Program-made: the position numbers and the translations under genes
In this document: positions 1 to 9,081 of the stretch, piece by piece
Layout: each line of letters starts with the position of its first letter
Numbering within the stretch: position 1 is the stretch's first letter
The notes under the pieces: generated by a model
The model's database searches: none
Told to the model about the DNA's origin: nothing
The model's input: the letters and a program-made list of their open reading frames with translations, nothing else
Assembly (NCBI GenBank): GCA_036399815.1
Contig: DASWMK010000094.1
Location: 1 to 45,956 of the forward strand
Reading direction: 5' to 3'
Length of the DNA: 45,956 nt
From: Acidimicrobiales bacterium
GTDB lineage: Bacteria; Actinomycetota; Acidimicrobiia; Acidimicrobiales; DASWMK01

Positions 1-2
1 TG

Positions 3-338
3 CGGCTGGGTGGCGACGGCAGCCTCGACCCCACCTTCGGCGGCGACGGCGTCGTCACCGTGCCGCTCGGGAGCGGGCTCAGCGACGCCGCGGTCGGCGT
101 CGGCGTCCAACCCGACGGTCGGGTGGTCGTGGCCGCCAACGACGACCGCACCGACGGCGAAGCGGTCGCCGTGCTGCGGTTCCGCCCGGGAGGACGCCCC
201 GACCGCACGTTCGGCGGCACGGGGATCGTGTACGTGGAGGCGGGGCAGTCCGCGTGGCACGCGATGGCGCTCGGGCCGGCCGGCGCCCTGATGCTCGGCC
301 GGATCTCGCCGCTCGTGACCGTCCGCGTCGTGCTCTGA
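3..338 (+). CDS. Delta-60 repeat protein, C-terminal end (5' truncated by window)
   Basis: The reading frame is open from the window edge, so only the last 111 residues are seen. Two repeat units read LDPTFGGDGVVTV and PDRTFGGTGIVYVEA, the signature of delta-60 repeats (TIGR02608 type), which form propeller-like extracellular or cell-surface proteins of unknown function. PDGRVVVA between them is the usual strand of the same repeat. The frame ends at a TGA 42 nt before the CSLREA gene, also on the plus strand, so the two secreted repeat proteins may be co-transcribed. The real start lies outside the window. Confidence 0.75.
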   Translation, partial: RLGGDGSLDPTFGGDGVVTVPLGSGLSDAAVGVGVQPDGRVVVAANDDRTDGEAVAVLRFRPGGRPDRTFGGTGIVYVEAGQSAWHAMALGPAGALMLGRISPLVTVRVVL

Positions 339-380
339 CACCGGCACCGGCCCACCAGCAGAACCAGGAGAGGACGACCG

Positions 381-1991
381 ATGCGCACACGGACGGCGAT
401 CGCCGCCCTCGTCGTGGTCGGGGTGGCCGTGCCGGCCACGCCGGCGCCGGCTGCGGAGGGCGGCTCGGCGACCTTCGTCGTCACGACCGTGTCGGACGAC
501 GACACCGGTGGGTGCGACGAGGCCAGCTGCACCCTGCGGGAGGCGATCACGGCGGCGAACGCGCTGCCGGCCGAGACCGCGAGCACGATCGCCTTCGCCC
601 TGCCGGGCTCGCCGCCGTTCGGCATCCGGCCGGCGAGGCCCCTCCCGCCTCTGTTGCGGGGCACGACGATCGACGGCACGACCCAACCCGGCTACGCGGG
701 AGCGCCGGTCGTGGAGATCAACCTCGTCCGCGCCGGGCCGCTGGAGGTCACACCCGCCTACATCTCGCCGATCCCGGTCGTCCGTGGCCTGGCCGTCAAC
801 CGCTCTCGCGCCGAGGGGATCGTCGTCGCCGGCCGCCACTTCCTCCTTGACCGCAGCTTCGTCGGGACCGACGTCACCGGGACGGTCGACCGCGGGAACG
901 CCGGCGACGGCCTCTTCCTCCGCTACGTCGACGCCGACGTCGTCGACAGCGTCGTGTCGGGCAACGGCGGCGTCGGGATCCGGTCCGAGGGCGGCAGCAG
1001 CACGATCGTCAGGGGCTCCCGGATCGGGACGGACGTCGCCGGGACGTCCGCCGTGCCGAACACCGGCGGCGGCGTCTCGATCTCGGCGACCGCGGGCGTC
1101 GTCGCCGACAACGTGATCTCCGGGAACGGGAGCCACGGCGTCGCCGTCGGGTTCGAGCTGGCGTTCGGGCCCGTCGGCCTGCTCGTCGCCGGCAACCGCA
1201 TCGGCACCGACGTCACGGGGACGGCCCCGCTCGCAAACCTGGGCGACGGCATCCGGCAGACGAACGCCACCGTGCGCATCGGCGTCGTCGACGCCCCGAA
1301 CGTCATCGCCGCCAACCGCGGCCGGGGCATCGCGGTCGACGGCTACGGCAACGTGGTCGTCGAGGCCAACGCCATCGGCACCGACCTCACGGGCACGCGG
1401 CGCCTGGGCAACGGCGGCGCCGGCGTGTCGCTGGGCATCGCCACGTCCTGGCCGTACCGGAGCTGGGTCGGCGGGGCGTTCCTGGACGGCACCAACCGCG
1501 TGGCCTTCAACCGGGGCCCGGGGATCGAGCTGCTGGCGGGGGCTGGCAACGTCGCCGTCACGTCCAACCTCGTGCACGACAACGCCGGGCTGGCCGTCGA
1601 CCTCCTCGGCGACGGCGTGACGGCCAACGACCCCGGCGACGAGGACGACGGCCCCAACCGGCTCCAGAACTTCCCGGACATCGCCACGGCGACGGCGGCC
1701 GGCGCGACCACCACCGTCGCCGGCACGCTCGACTCCCTGCCCGAAGCGTCGTTCCGCGTCGAGGTCTTCGCCGACGCCGCCTGCGACGCCTCCGGCCACG
1801 GCGAGGCCGGGCGCCTGCTCGGGTCGGTGACCGTGCGGACCGACGGCGACGGCCATGCGTCGTTCGACGAGTCCTTCTCCGGGCGGAGCCGCCCGGGCCA
1901 GGTCGTCTCGGCGACGGCGACCCAGGTCGTCCACGACCTGGACCAGGCCACCTCGGAGCTCTCGACCTGCGTGGCGGTGGCGGCCGGCTGA
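381..1991 (+). CDS. Secreted CSLREA-domain parallel beta-helix protein
   Basis: 536 residues. An ATG start follows AGGAGAGG 7 nt upstream. Residues 1 to about 25 are a signal peptide (basic start, hydrophobic core, APAAEG cleavage region). Residues about 48-60 carry the CSLREA motif (CDEASCTLREAI), found at the N-terminus of many secreted repeat proteins. The rest is built of units such as GNRIGTDVTGTAP, RIGTDVAGTSA and NAIGTDLTGT alternating with SGNG/ANRGRG turns, the pattern of a right-handed parallel beta-helix. Function is unknown; a surface or carbohydrate-interaction role is an inference. It follows another secreted repeat protein. Confidence 0.8.
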   Translation: MRTRTAIAALVVVGVAVPATPAPAAEGGSATFVVTTVSDDDTGGCDEASCTLREAITAANALPAETASTIAFALPGSPPFGIRPARPLPPLLRGTTIDGTTQPGYAGAPVVEINLVRAGPLEVTPAYISPIPVVRGLAVNRSRAEGIVVAGRHFLLDRSFVGTDVTGTVDRGNAGDGLFLRYVDADVVDSVVSGNGGVGIRSEGGSSTIVRGSRIGTDVAGTSAVPNTGGGVSISATAGVVADNVISGNGSHGVAVGFELAFGPVGLLVAGNRIGTDVTGTAPLANLGDGIRQTNATVRIGVVDAPNVIAANRGRGIAVDGYGNVVVEANAIGTDLTGTRRLGNGGAGVSLGIATSWPYRSWVGGAFLDGTNRVAFNRGPGIELLAGAGNVAVTSNLVHDNAGLAVDLLGDGVTANDPGDEDDGPNRLQNFPDIATATAAGATTTVAGTLDSLPEASFRVEVFADAACDASGHGEAGRLLGSVTVRTDGDGHASFDESFSGRSRPGQVVSATATQVVHDLDQATSELSTCVAVAAG

Positions 1992-2072
1992 CCCGCCCGT
2001 CCCCGCGCTGGCCGTTTCCCCCCGCGAGCGCGAGGGTACGGGGCGGCCGCATTCCGAGTGAGGGGGACGTCG

Positions 2073-3980
2073 ATGGGCCCACGCCCGTGGTGGGGGCGCC
2101 TGCTGGCGCCGGTGCTGGCCGTCCTGGCGGGGGCGACCGTGCTCGTCGCCGCGCCCGCCCCACGGGCGGTCGCGGCGCCGAACGACTACGTCACCATGCC
2201 CGACGGCGTGGACATCGCCGTCAACGTGCGGCTCCCCGACGGCTACCAGCCCGGGCAGCGGTACCCGACCGTGTTCGAGATGTCGGGCTACGACGGCGGC
2301 TCGGCCGAGAACGGCACCTTGCTGAACGACCTCGGCCTGACCATGGTCCCCGTCCTCCCGCACGACGACAGCCGCCAGCTCACCGAGCGGTTCAACCGGG
2401 AGTACGTCACCGTCCACGCGTCCGTGCGGGGCACCGGCTGCTCGGGCGGCGAGTTCGACCTGTTCAGCTGGAAGAGCGCCGAGGACGGGAAGTACGTCAT
2501 CGACGAGTGGATCGCCCGCCAGCCGTGGTCCGACGGCGACGTCGCCATCATGGGCCACTCCTACAGCGGGATCACCGGCTTCATGGTCGCCGCCACCCGG
2601 CCCCGCCACCTCAGGGCCGTCACCGTCTCCGGCCTGATCGACGACCTCTACCGGGGGCTCACGTACCCGGGCGGCGTCGCCAACTACGGCTTCCCGCTGC
2701 TGTGGGCCGGCGCCATCCGCCCGGCCTACGACCTGCTCGGCGGCGTCGCCCCCGGCATCTTCCGGGAGGAGGACGATGACGACGTCGAGAACCGCCGCCT
2801 GCGCTGCGCGAACGACCAGCTGACCAAGCGGCGGACGGTCCTCGACGACCCGCTCGTGCAGGGCCTGAACGACACCGACAGCGAGTGGTTCAGGGCCCGC
2901 TCGCTCGTCACCTACGCCCACCTGATCGACGTGCCGATCCACGTGACCGGCGCGTACCAGGACGAGCAGACGGGGCCGCGCGGCCCGACGCACCTGTGGG
3001 AGCTGGTGCGGGGCGTGCCCAAGCGGCTGGTGATCACCAACGGCGACCACGACACCCAGAACCCGTCGAGCGCCGGGCCGGAGGTGTGGGCCGACCGCAA
3101 GGCCTGGGTCGACCACTGGATGGGCGTGGCCGCCGATCCCCGCTTCGGCGCGCTCGACGAGGACCGCCGCTCGGTGACGACCCTGCTCGAGACCCACCGC
3201 GACGCCGACGGCGTGCTCGTGTCCAACGGGCGGATCGAGTCGACCGACTTCCCGCTCGAGACGACGCGGTGGACGGACTGGCACTTCCGCAGCGGCGGCC
3301 GCCTCACCCGCTCGGCCCCGGGCGTGCTCGAGGCGCCGTCGGACGCGTACCTCTCCGGCTCCCGGCGGCAGGCGTGGTCGTACCAGGCCGGGCCGGCGTT
3401 CGGCCCGCCGTTCACGACCGCCGACGGGCCCGACGAGCTCGTCTACCGCACCTCGCCGATGACCGCGCCGATGGCCGTCGTCGGGCCGATCACCGCCACC
3501 CTGTTCCTGTCGGCCACGTCGGTCGACACCGAGCTGTTCGTCCAGCTGATCGACGAGGCGCCCGACGGCAGCCGCACGTACCTCCAGCGGGGCATGCTGC
3601 GGTCCAGCCACCGGGCCGTCGACGAGACGAAGAGCGACGTCGACGACGGCGTGCTGTACCGGCCGTGGCGGCCGCACACGAACCCCCAGCTGGTCGTGCC
3701 CGGCGCCGTCGAGGAGTACCTGGTCGAGGTGTTCCCGGTCGGCCACGTGTTCCGGCCGGGGCACCGGCTGCTCGTGAAGGTGAGCGCCCCGCCGATCCTC
3801 GACAGCTACTACGCCTACGTCCCGAAGACCACGCCCGGCGTGAACACCTTGTTCCACACCGTCGCCCGGCCCAGCCGGCTCACCCTGCCCCTCGTGCCGC
3901 TCGACGGCGTGGCGCTCGGCCCCGAGCTGGCCTGCGGGGCGCAGGAGGCCGTCCGCTGCATCCCGGCGCCGAACGGGTGA
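2073..3980 (+). CDS. CocE/NonD family secreted alpha/beta hydrolase (X-Pro dipeptidyl-peptidase S15 type)
   Basis: 635 residues. ATG 2073 is preferred over an in-frame GTG at 2058 because AGGGGG (2061-2066) is 6 nt before it. Residues 1 to about 36 are a signal peptide. The N-terminal hydrolase domain contains RGTGCSGGEF (oxyanion-hole region) and the nucleophile elbow GHSYSG with Ser at about residue 163. NGDHDTQ is the likely His region. The C-terminal part from about residue 400 is the beta-sandwich of the family (PF08530 type), with LSATSVDTELFVQL and FRPGHRLLVKVS. The family includes cocaine esterase and glutaryl-7-ACA acylases; the substrate here is unknown. Its stop overlaps the pyruvate kinase start by 3 nt (GTGA). 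Confidence 0.85.
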   Translation: MGPRPWWGRLLAPVLAVLAGATVLVAAPAPRAVAAPNDYVTMPDGVDIAVNVRLPDGYQPGQRYPTVFEMSGYDGGSAENGTLLNDLGLTMVPVLPHDDSRQLTERFNREYVTVHASVRGTGCSGGEFDLFSWKSAEDGKYVIDEWIARQPWSDGDVAIMGHSYSGITGFMVAATRPRHLRAVTVSGLIDDLYRGLTYPGGVANYGFPLLWAGAIRPAYDLLGGVAPGIFREEDDDDVENRRLRCANDQLTKRRTVLDDPLVQGLNDTDSEWFRARSLVTYAHLIDVPIHVTGAYQDEQTGPRGPTHLWELVRGVPKRLVITNGDHDTQNPSSAGPEVWADRKAWVDHWMGVAADPRFGALDEDRRSVTTLLETHRDADGVLVSNGRIESTDFPLETTRWTDWHFRSGGRLTRSAPGVLEAPSDAYLSGSRRQAWSYQAGPAFGPPFTTADGPDELVYRTSPMTAPMAVVGPITATLFLSATSVDTELFVQLIDEAPDGSRTYLQRGMLRSSHRAVDETKSDVDDGVLYRPWRPHTNPQLVVPGAVEEYLVEVFPVGHVFRPGHRLLVKVSAPPILDSYYAYVPKTTPGVNTLFHTVARPSRLTLPLVPLDGVALGPELACGAQEAVRCIPAPNG

Positions 3981-5419
3981 CCGAGCGCCGGGCCGGTCGC
4001 CGCACGAAGGTGGTGGCGACGGTCGGCCCGGCCTGCGACGCCCCGGCCGCGCTCCAGGCGATGGCCGCGGCGGGGATGGACGTGGCCCGGGTGACCCTCG
4101 CGCACGGGCCGACGGACGAGGCGCTGGACCGCGTGCGCCGGCTGCGGGCCGCCGTGCCCGGCGTCGGCGTGATGGCCGACCTCCCGGGGCCGAAGGTGCG
4201 GGCCGCGCCGTTTCCCGAGGGCGGGGCCCGCCTGGTGCCCGGCGCGCCGGTCTCGCTCGTCGGCGCCGGGCCGGGCGACGGCAGCACGTCCGAGCGGGTC
4301 GGGGTCACCGACGACGTCGTGCTCGCCCTCCTCCAGCCCGGCGACCGGGTCGCCCTCGGCGACGGCGGGGTGGTGCTCACCGTCGTCGACCGGTCCGGCG
4401 ACCGCGTGTCGGCGACGGTGCGCAGCGGCGGCACCGTGCAGGGCCGGCCCGGCATCGCCGTCCCCGGCGCCCGGGTCCCGCTCGCCACCCCGACCGCCGA
4501 CGACCTCGAGCGCCTCGACGCGCTCGTGGCCGAGGGCGTGGACCTCGTCGCCGTGTCCTTCGTCCGCTCGGCCGACGACGTCGCCCGCGTGCGCTCGGCC
4601 GCGGGCGCCGACCCGCCCATGCTGGTGGCGAAGATCGAGACGCCCGAGGCGGTCGAGGACCTCGACCGCATCGTGGCGGTGGCCGACGCCGTGATGGTCG
4701 CCCGCGGCGACCTCGGGGTGCGGCTCCCGTTCGAGGAGGTGCCGCACCTCCAGAAGCGGATCATCCGCTCGGGCGTCCGCTACGGCCGGCCGGTGATCAC
4801 CGCCACGCAGATGCTGGAGTCGATGGTGACGGCCACGACGCCGACCAGGGCCGAGGTGACCGACGTGGCCAACGCCGTGCTCGACGGCACCAGCGCGCTG
4901 ATGCTGTCGGGCGAGACGGCGATCGGCGTGGACCCGGTCGCCGCGGTGACGGCCATGGCCCGCATCGCCGAGCGGGCCGAGCGGGACTTCGACTACGCCG
5001 GCTGGGGCGCCAACCTGGGCGTCCAGGAGGTGGCCGGAGGGCGGGGGTCGCCGGCCGGGATCACGGCGGCGACGACGGCCGCCGGCTGGAAGGCGGCCAT
5101 CGACCAGGAGGCGGAGCTGATCGTGGCCTGCACGCGGTCGGGGGCGACGGCCAGGGCCATCTCCCGGTTCCGGCCCGGCATCCCGATCGTGGCCGCCACG
5201 CCGTCGGAGCGCACGGCCCGCCAGCTCACGCTCAGCTGGGGGGTGCGGGCGCTCGTCGTCCCCGAGTCGACGAGCACCGACGACATCGTGTGGTTCGCCG
5301 TGCAGGCGGCCGTGCGGGCCGGGCTGGCCGCCGTGGGCGACGTGGCCGTCGTGCTCGCCGGGTCGCCGACCGAGCCCGAGCCGGCCACCGACACGATGCG
5401 CCTCGTCCGCATCCGCTGA
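3977..5419 (+). CDS. pyk: Pyruvate kinase, K+-independent-type variant
   Basis: 480 residues; makes pyruvate and ATP from phosphoenolpyruvate and ADP, last step of glycolysis, cytoplasmic. GTG 3977 overlaps the upstream stop (GTGA), so translation is probably coupled. Seen: TKVVATVGPA (N-terminal strand), MLVAKIETPEAV (active-site Lys and Glu), MVARGDLGV (metal/PEP site), PVITATQMLESM, and a C-terminal domain with ACTRSGATARAISRFRP. The family motif RxNxSHG reads RVTLAHG (residues 38-44), so the Asn and Ser that bind K+ in classical enzymes are Thr and Ala. The residue equivalent to Glu117 of the rabbit enzyme is Lys73 in DLPGPKVR, the mark of K+-independent enzymes. Ends 16 nt from a converging gene. 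Confidence 0.9.
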   Translation: MTERRAGRRTKVVATVGPACDAPAALQAMAAAGMDVARVTLAHGPTDEALDRVRRLRAAVPGVGVMADLPGPKVRAAPFPEGGARLVPGAPVSLVGAGPGDGSTSERVGVTDDVVLALLQPGDRVALGDGGVVLTVVDRSGDRVSATVRSGGTVQGRPGIAVPGARVPLATPTADDLERLDALVAEGVDLVAVSFVRSADDVARVRSAAGADPPMLVAKIETPEAVEDLDRIVAVADAVMVARGDLGVRLPFEEVPHLQKRIIRSGVRYGRPVITATQMLESMVTATTPTRAEVTDVANAVLDGTSALMLSGETAIGVDPVAAVTAMARIAERAERDFDYAGWGANLGVQEVAGGRGSPAGITAATTAAGWKAAIDQEAELIVACTRSGATARAISRFRPGIPIVAATPSERTARQLTLSWGVRALVVPESTSTDDIVWFAVQAAVRAGLAAVGDVAVVLAGSPTEPEPATDTMRLVRIR

Positions 5420-5435
5420 CGGCGCGCCTGGCCCG

Positions 5436-6794
5436 CTACGGCGCCGCCACGAAGGTGGCGGTCACGGACCTGGCCCGCCGCATGGTCAGGGTGCACGTCG
5501 TGGACGTCCCCGTGCAGTCGCCGCTCCAGCCGGCGAACCGGGCGCCGGTCGCCGGCCTGGCCTTCAGCGTGACGGTCGTCCTGGCCACGAACGTGGCGGC
5601 GCAGTCGCGGCCGCACGTGATGCCGTCCGGCGTGCTGCGCACGGTGCCCCGTCCCGTCCTGGCGACGGTGAGCGCCGCCGTGCCCGGCACGGAACCGGCG
5701 CGCGCCCCCCAGTCGGGCTCGGTCTTGTTGCGGCCGTCGAAGGTCAGCTGCCTCGGCCGGGCGGCGGCGGCCGCGGTGGCGGCGGCGAGCGTCGTGGCCG
5801 ACTCGGGCGAAGGGACGGGCAGGGCGTACAGCTCGTAGGTCCCCGTGACGGCGCTGAGGAAGATGATCTGGGTGCCGTCGGGCGACCAGCCCGGCTGGTA
5901 CTCGTCGTTCGTGCCCGTCCTCGTCACGTTGCGGAGGTCGGTGGGGTCGTCGGCGTTGACGAGCCAGATGTCCCAGTCGCCGGTGCGGAAGCTGGCGAAG
6001 GCGATCAGGCTCGAGTTGGGCGACCACTGCGGGGTCATGTCCTCGGTGGAGCCGCACAGGGCGCTCTCGTCGAAGGTCAGCCGGGTGAGGTCGTCGCCGA
6101 ACCCGTCGCCGTCGAGGTCGTGGGAGTCCATCATCCAGAGGTCGCACGAGTCGACGCCCTCGCCGCGCCCCCGGGACACGAACGCGATCCGCTCGCCGTC
6201 GGGCGACCACGTCACCTGCGAGTCGCTGATGCCGCCGCCGAACTCGGGCAGCGGGTCGGTGGTCAGCCGGGTGGCCGGGGGCAGGTCGCCCGCCTCGCCG
6301 GTCGCGTCCATCACGTACAGCTCGTAGCTCCAGTTGGGGCTCCCGTCGGCGTTCGGGCGGGACGACACGAACGCGATGCGGGTGCCGTCCGGCGACCACG
6401 CGGGCTGGAAGTCGCCGTAGCAGTCGAAGTCGTCCTCGCACGGCTCGCTGACGACGGACCAGTCGTCGGTCGCCGGGTCGGTGTCCATCACCTGGATGCG
6501 GGGCCCGAAGTGGGTGCCCCACCCGTCGAACGCGATCCGGGTGCCGTCGGGGGACCAGTCCGGGTTGCCGTTGTACCGGCCGTCGCTCGTGAGCCGGACC
6601 GGCGCCGCGTCGTGCGTGGCCGGGTCCATCACGTAGATGTCGTAGTTCCCCTGGTCGTCCCAGGACGAGTAGGAGATCAGCCCGTTCGGTGCCGGCGCCC
6701 CTGCGGTCGCCGGCCCGGCGCCGACGATCCCCAACCCGCCGAGCAGCGCCGTCGCCAGTGCGACCGCTGCGGACGTCCGGCTCCGGTGCCTCAT
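5436..6794 (-). CDS. Secreted TolB-type PD40 beta-propeller protein
   Basis: 452 residues with a signal peptide (residues 1 to about 33, ending PATAGAPAP). At least five WSPDGTRIAF-like PD40 repeats are visible between residues about 70 and 330, as in the TolB C-terminal propeller. They alternate with phrases such as LYVMDATG and IWLVNADDP. The last 70 residues hold a GARFAGWSGDCTG / SVTATFVA unit that resembles the InlB B-repeat-like beta domain common at the end of actinobacterial surface proteins. Not a Tol-Pal TolB: no neighbouring tol genes and probably no outer membrane. Function unknown. Converges with pyruvate kinase; 197 nt separate it from the upstream polysaccharide deacetylase. 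Confidence 0.8.
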   Translation of the reverse strand: MRHRSRTSAAVALATALLGGLGIVGAGPATAGAPAPNGLISYSSWDDQGNYDIYVMDPATHDAAPVRLTSDGRYNGNPDWSPDGTRIAFDGWGTHFGPRIQVMDTDPATDDWSVVSEPCEDDFDCYGDFQPAWSPDGTRIAFVSSRPNADGSPNWSYELYVMDATGEAGDLPPATRLTTDPLPEFGGGISDSQVTWSPDGERIAFVSRGRGEGVDSCDLWMMDSHDLDGDGFGDDLTRLTFDESALCGSTEDMTPQWSPNSSLIAFASFRTGDWDIWLVNADDPTDLRNVTRTGTNDEYQPGWSPDGTQIIFLSAVTGTYELYALPVPSPESATTLAAATAAAAARPRQLTFDGRNKTEPDWGARAGSVPGTAALTVARTGRGTVRSTPDGITCGRDCAATFVARTTVTLKARPATGARFAGWSGDCTGTSTTCTLTMRRARSVTATFVAAP

Positions 6795-6991
6795 CTCCGT
6801 CTCGTTTCTCGTGGAATGGCGCCCCCGTGGGCGACCGGTCCCGACGGTACGGCACGGGGTCCAAAGGGACCGTTAAGCAGGGGTGATGTCGCGCCGCTGC
6901 CCGTGATCCGTCGGGCCCGGGACCGCCCTGCCGGCAGCGTCGCTACGGGTCGCGCGCACCGACCTTCAGCCGACGCCGCGCCGGGTCGGGG

Positions 6992-8227
6992 CTAGTACTC
7001 GACGACGGCGATGCCCGCCGCGTCGAGCAGGTGGCGGTCGAGGTGGCCGGCCGCGCCGGTCGGCACGGTCAGGGTCGCCGGGTCGCCGTCGCTCACCCAG
7101 CGGTCGCCGGGGTGGGCCTCGAACCACCAGAACGCCGTCTCCGCGATGCCCTTCTGGGGCTCGGGCTGGATGCGGGGGACGTGGAACGGGTCGAAGCGGT
7201 CGTCGCCCGGCGGGTAGCTCGGCCCGCCCATGGCCTCGACGGCGCCGGCGAACCGGTAGGCGCCGCGTGCGCCGTCGCCGGCCCGGAGGATGCCCTCGTT
7301 GGCCGGGTAGTTGCCGTAGGGGAGGGCGAGGCTGACGACGTCGTAGTCGGGGACGAGCTCGCCGATGGCCGTGTCGGCCGCCGCCAGCTGGTCGATGACC
7401 TGGCCGAAGCCGGCCGTCGCGAGGTCGGCGTGCCAGAGCGTGTGGTTGCCGATCTCCATGCCGTGGTCGACGAGGTAGCGCAGCTTCACCTCGGCCAGCT
7501 CGGGCTGGTCGAACAGGTTGTTGGGCGGCGCCGCCTCGGGGAGCACGAAGAACGTGCCCCGCATCGGCCAGTCGGGGTGCTCGGCGGAGAAGGCGGTGAG
7601 GATGCCGACGGCGCTGTCGGGGGTCGGCACCCACTCGCCGTCGCGCTCCTCCATCGTGAGCTGGCTGTCGCTCGAGTCGTCGAAGGTGAGGACGACCGGC
7701 GTCTTGCCGGCGGGGACGTCGAGGTCCCACTCGAACAGGTCCCGCAGGTTCACCGGGTGGTAGCCGTGCTCGTAGAGGTAGTCGAGCTGGGCCCGGAAGT
7801 CGGCCGGCGAGATGGTGAGGTCCGGCGCCGAGGCGGGGTCCCCGACCCGGTGGTACATGAACACCATAATCCGCCCGGCCTCGTTGGGCGGCAGCCGCGT
7901 GGCGTTGACGGCGGCCCGGTGGGCAACGGCCGGCTCGGCGGCGTCAGCGGCCGCGCCCGGCGACGCATAGTGCGCCCGGCCGAGCAGGAGCCCGACGAGC
8001 AGGCAGTAGGCAAGCGTGTGCCCCGCCCGCTTGTGGTGAGCCGCGTCCAGCCCCAGCAGCTCGCGAAGCGAGTGCCCACCCGGTTGGCGCTCCGGGCCGC
8101 CGCCCCGGAGCCGGCGACGGAGCCGCCCCCAGGCGAGCCCGGGTTGTGCCCCGCCGAGCCTCAGCCGGCCACGAAGCGTGGACCCGGTCGTCTCGTCCCC
8201 GTCGTGGCGCGCCGCGCCGAACCCCAA
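6992..8227 (-). CDS. Membrane-anchored polysaccharide deacetylase (NodB fold)
   Basis: Up to 411 residues; 5' end uncertain. The NodB domain starts near IMVFMYHRVG. Motif 1 TFDDSSDS gives the catalytic Asp and metal Asp; motif 2 GNHTLWHA supplies the two metal-binding His. The fold is continued by SLALPYGNYP and RIQPEP. Members remove N- or O-acetyl groups from peptidoglycan or other polysaccharides. Upstream of the domain is a hydrophobic stretch (TLAYCLLVGLLLG), likely a membrane anchor, preceded by a basic cytoplasmic region. The first start codon of any kind in frame is a TTG at 8227; no ATG or GTG precedes the anchor, and the frame stays open another 100 nt, so the N-terminus may be mis-set. 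It lies against the left edge of the island and may have been altered there. Confidence 0.75.
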   Translation of the reverse strand: MGFGAARHDGDETTGSTLRGRLRLGGAQPGLAWGRLRRRLRGGGPERQPGGHSLRELLGLDAAHHKRAGHTLAYCLLVGLLLGRAHYASPGAAADAAEPAVAHRAAVNATRLPPNEAGRIMVFMYHRVGDPASAPDLTISPADFRAQLDYLYEHGYHPVNLRDLFEWDLDVPAGKTPVVLTFDDSSDSQLTMEERDGEWVPTPDSAVGILTAFSAEHPDWPMRGTFFVLPEAAPPNNLFDQPELAEVKLRYLVDHGMEIGNHTLWHADLATAGFGQVIDQLAAADTAIGELVPDYDVVSLALPYGNYPANEGILRAGDGARGAYRFAGAVEAMGGPSYPPGDDRFDPFHVPRIQPEPQKGIAETAFWWFEAHPGDRWVSDGDPATLTVPTGAAGHLDRHLLDAAGIAVVEY

Positions 8228-8341
8228 CAGGTCCCGGATGCGGTCGATCGCTGCCCTCCCAGGCCGTGCACGTGCCCCGTCGTGTCGGCCGGCCGAGCCC
8301 GTCCCGCTTGCCGGTCGACGGATCGTAGCGCCCCTGCCCGG

Positions 8342-8347
8342 TACGCT
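8342..8347 (+). promoter_or_regulatory. Probable -10 box of the original tRNA-Arg
   Basis: TACGCT lies 11 nt before the 5' end of the tRNA-Arg fragment at 8359. No good -35 is seen. The intact tRNA copy at 19445 has no equally clear box directly before it, which suggests that 8359 is the ancestral position. Confidence 0.35.
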
Positions 8348-8358
8348 CGCCGATGCCC

Positions 8359-8396
8359 GCCCTCGTAGCTCAGGGGAGAGAGCAGCGGTTTCCTAA
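8359..8396 (+). pseudogene. 5' fragment of tRNA-Arg(CCU), left island boundary
   Basis: Matches bases 1-38 of the intact tRNA-Arg at 19445-19482 (acceptor 5' strand, D arm, anticodon 5' stem and loop) with two substitutions in 38 nt. Identity stops exactly after the anticodon loop (TTTCCTAA); the following sequence cannot complete a tRNA. Read as the host-side remnant left when an element integrated into the gene. Confidence 0.75.
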
Positions 8397-8736
8397 TTCC
8401 ACCCGGCCGGTCGCGTCTCCGCTGGACCATGTCGTTCCACAGGTCGGCTGCCGTGTGGAGGTGACCGCGAGGTGCCGCTCACAACTCCCATGCGCCGCCC
8501 GTTGTGGCACGGCGGAGCCATCGGGGTCAGAACGAAACGCCTGCAGACGACGATCTCGTTCGCCTCCGAACCACCGGGTCGCGGGATTCGAACTCAACGT
8601 TCTCCAGACCTGACTCGATCGGGAGCATCGCGACGAGTACCACTTGGACTCATTCGGGCTACGGCGGTAGCTCGGAACGAGCGCCTCGCAGGGGCGGCAT
8701 CTTGTGCCGACCCAGACCTCTTCAAGCGACTCGCCC
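8397..8736. other. Gene-free stretch after the tRNA fragment
   Basis: About 340 nt with no convincing coding frame on either strand and no structured RNA that I can defend. A T-arm-like string (GGGATTCGAAC near 8578) has no matching stem. Confidence 0.4.
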
Positions 8737-8901
8737 TCATTGCGAGTCCCTCGGTGTCGGCGTACGACCCGACACCTCCTCACCGGGTCGAGTACGCGCC
8801 TCCGCGATCAGACCAGGAGCCTGTTCGTTGACCTGCACGACGAACGATCGGGCCTCCTCGAGCGTCAACACGAGATCCAAGTAGTCCGGCTCGGTGGGCA
8901 T
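8737..8901 (-). CDS. Possible 54-residue protein, unknown
   Basis: ATG 8901 follows AGGAGAG with 7 nt spacing, a good ribosome site. The product begins MPTEPDYLDLVLTLEEARSF, acidic with a helical look, and ends PTPRDSQ. Its start overlaps the stop of the preceding 35-residue frame (TGATG), which suggests translational coupling. No family recognised. It may be a small real gene or the residue of a larger one. Confidence 0.35.
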   Translation of the reverse strand: MPTEPDYLDLVLTLEEARSFVVQVNEQAPGLIAEARTRPGEEVSGRTPTPRDSQ

Positions 8902-9008
8902 CAAGTCGCTCTCCTGTCGCGCCGCTTGAGCGCTGCGTAGGCGTCGTCGCGGCTGACCGCCTCATGCCAGCCGACGGCGAGTGCCCACACCGACGTCGTT
9001 GTCTTCAT
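8901..9008 (-). CDS. Possible 35-residue peptide coupled to the next frame
   Basis: ATG 9008, product MKTTTSVWALAVGWHEAVSR followed by DDAYAALKRRDRRAT. Stop and the next start share TGATG. The frame stays open upstream to about 9057 without a start codon, so this may be the 3' end of a truncated gene. No clear ribosome site. No family recognised. Confidence 0.25.
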   Translation of the reverse strand: MKTTTSVWALAVGWHEAVSRDDAYAALKRRDRRAT

Positions 9009-9081
9009 CGTGCCGCCAGAGCCCGCGATAGCGCCCGTGGTGGGGGCTATAAACCGGAGCGGACGTCACGCGGAGCTTGGT

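Noticed and set aside
5436-6794. Tol-Pal TolB
   Set aside because: PD40 repeats are shared by many proteins; there is no Tol-Pal neighbour and the protein carries an InlB-like tail.
8565-8582. T-arm-like string (GGGATTCGAAC on the plus strand), possible minus-strand tRNA end
   Set aside because: The flanking bases do not form the 5-bp T stem and no acceptor or anticodon arm can be drawn.
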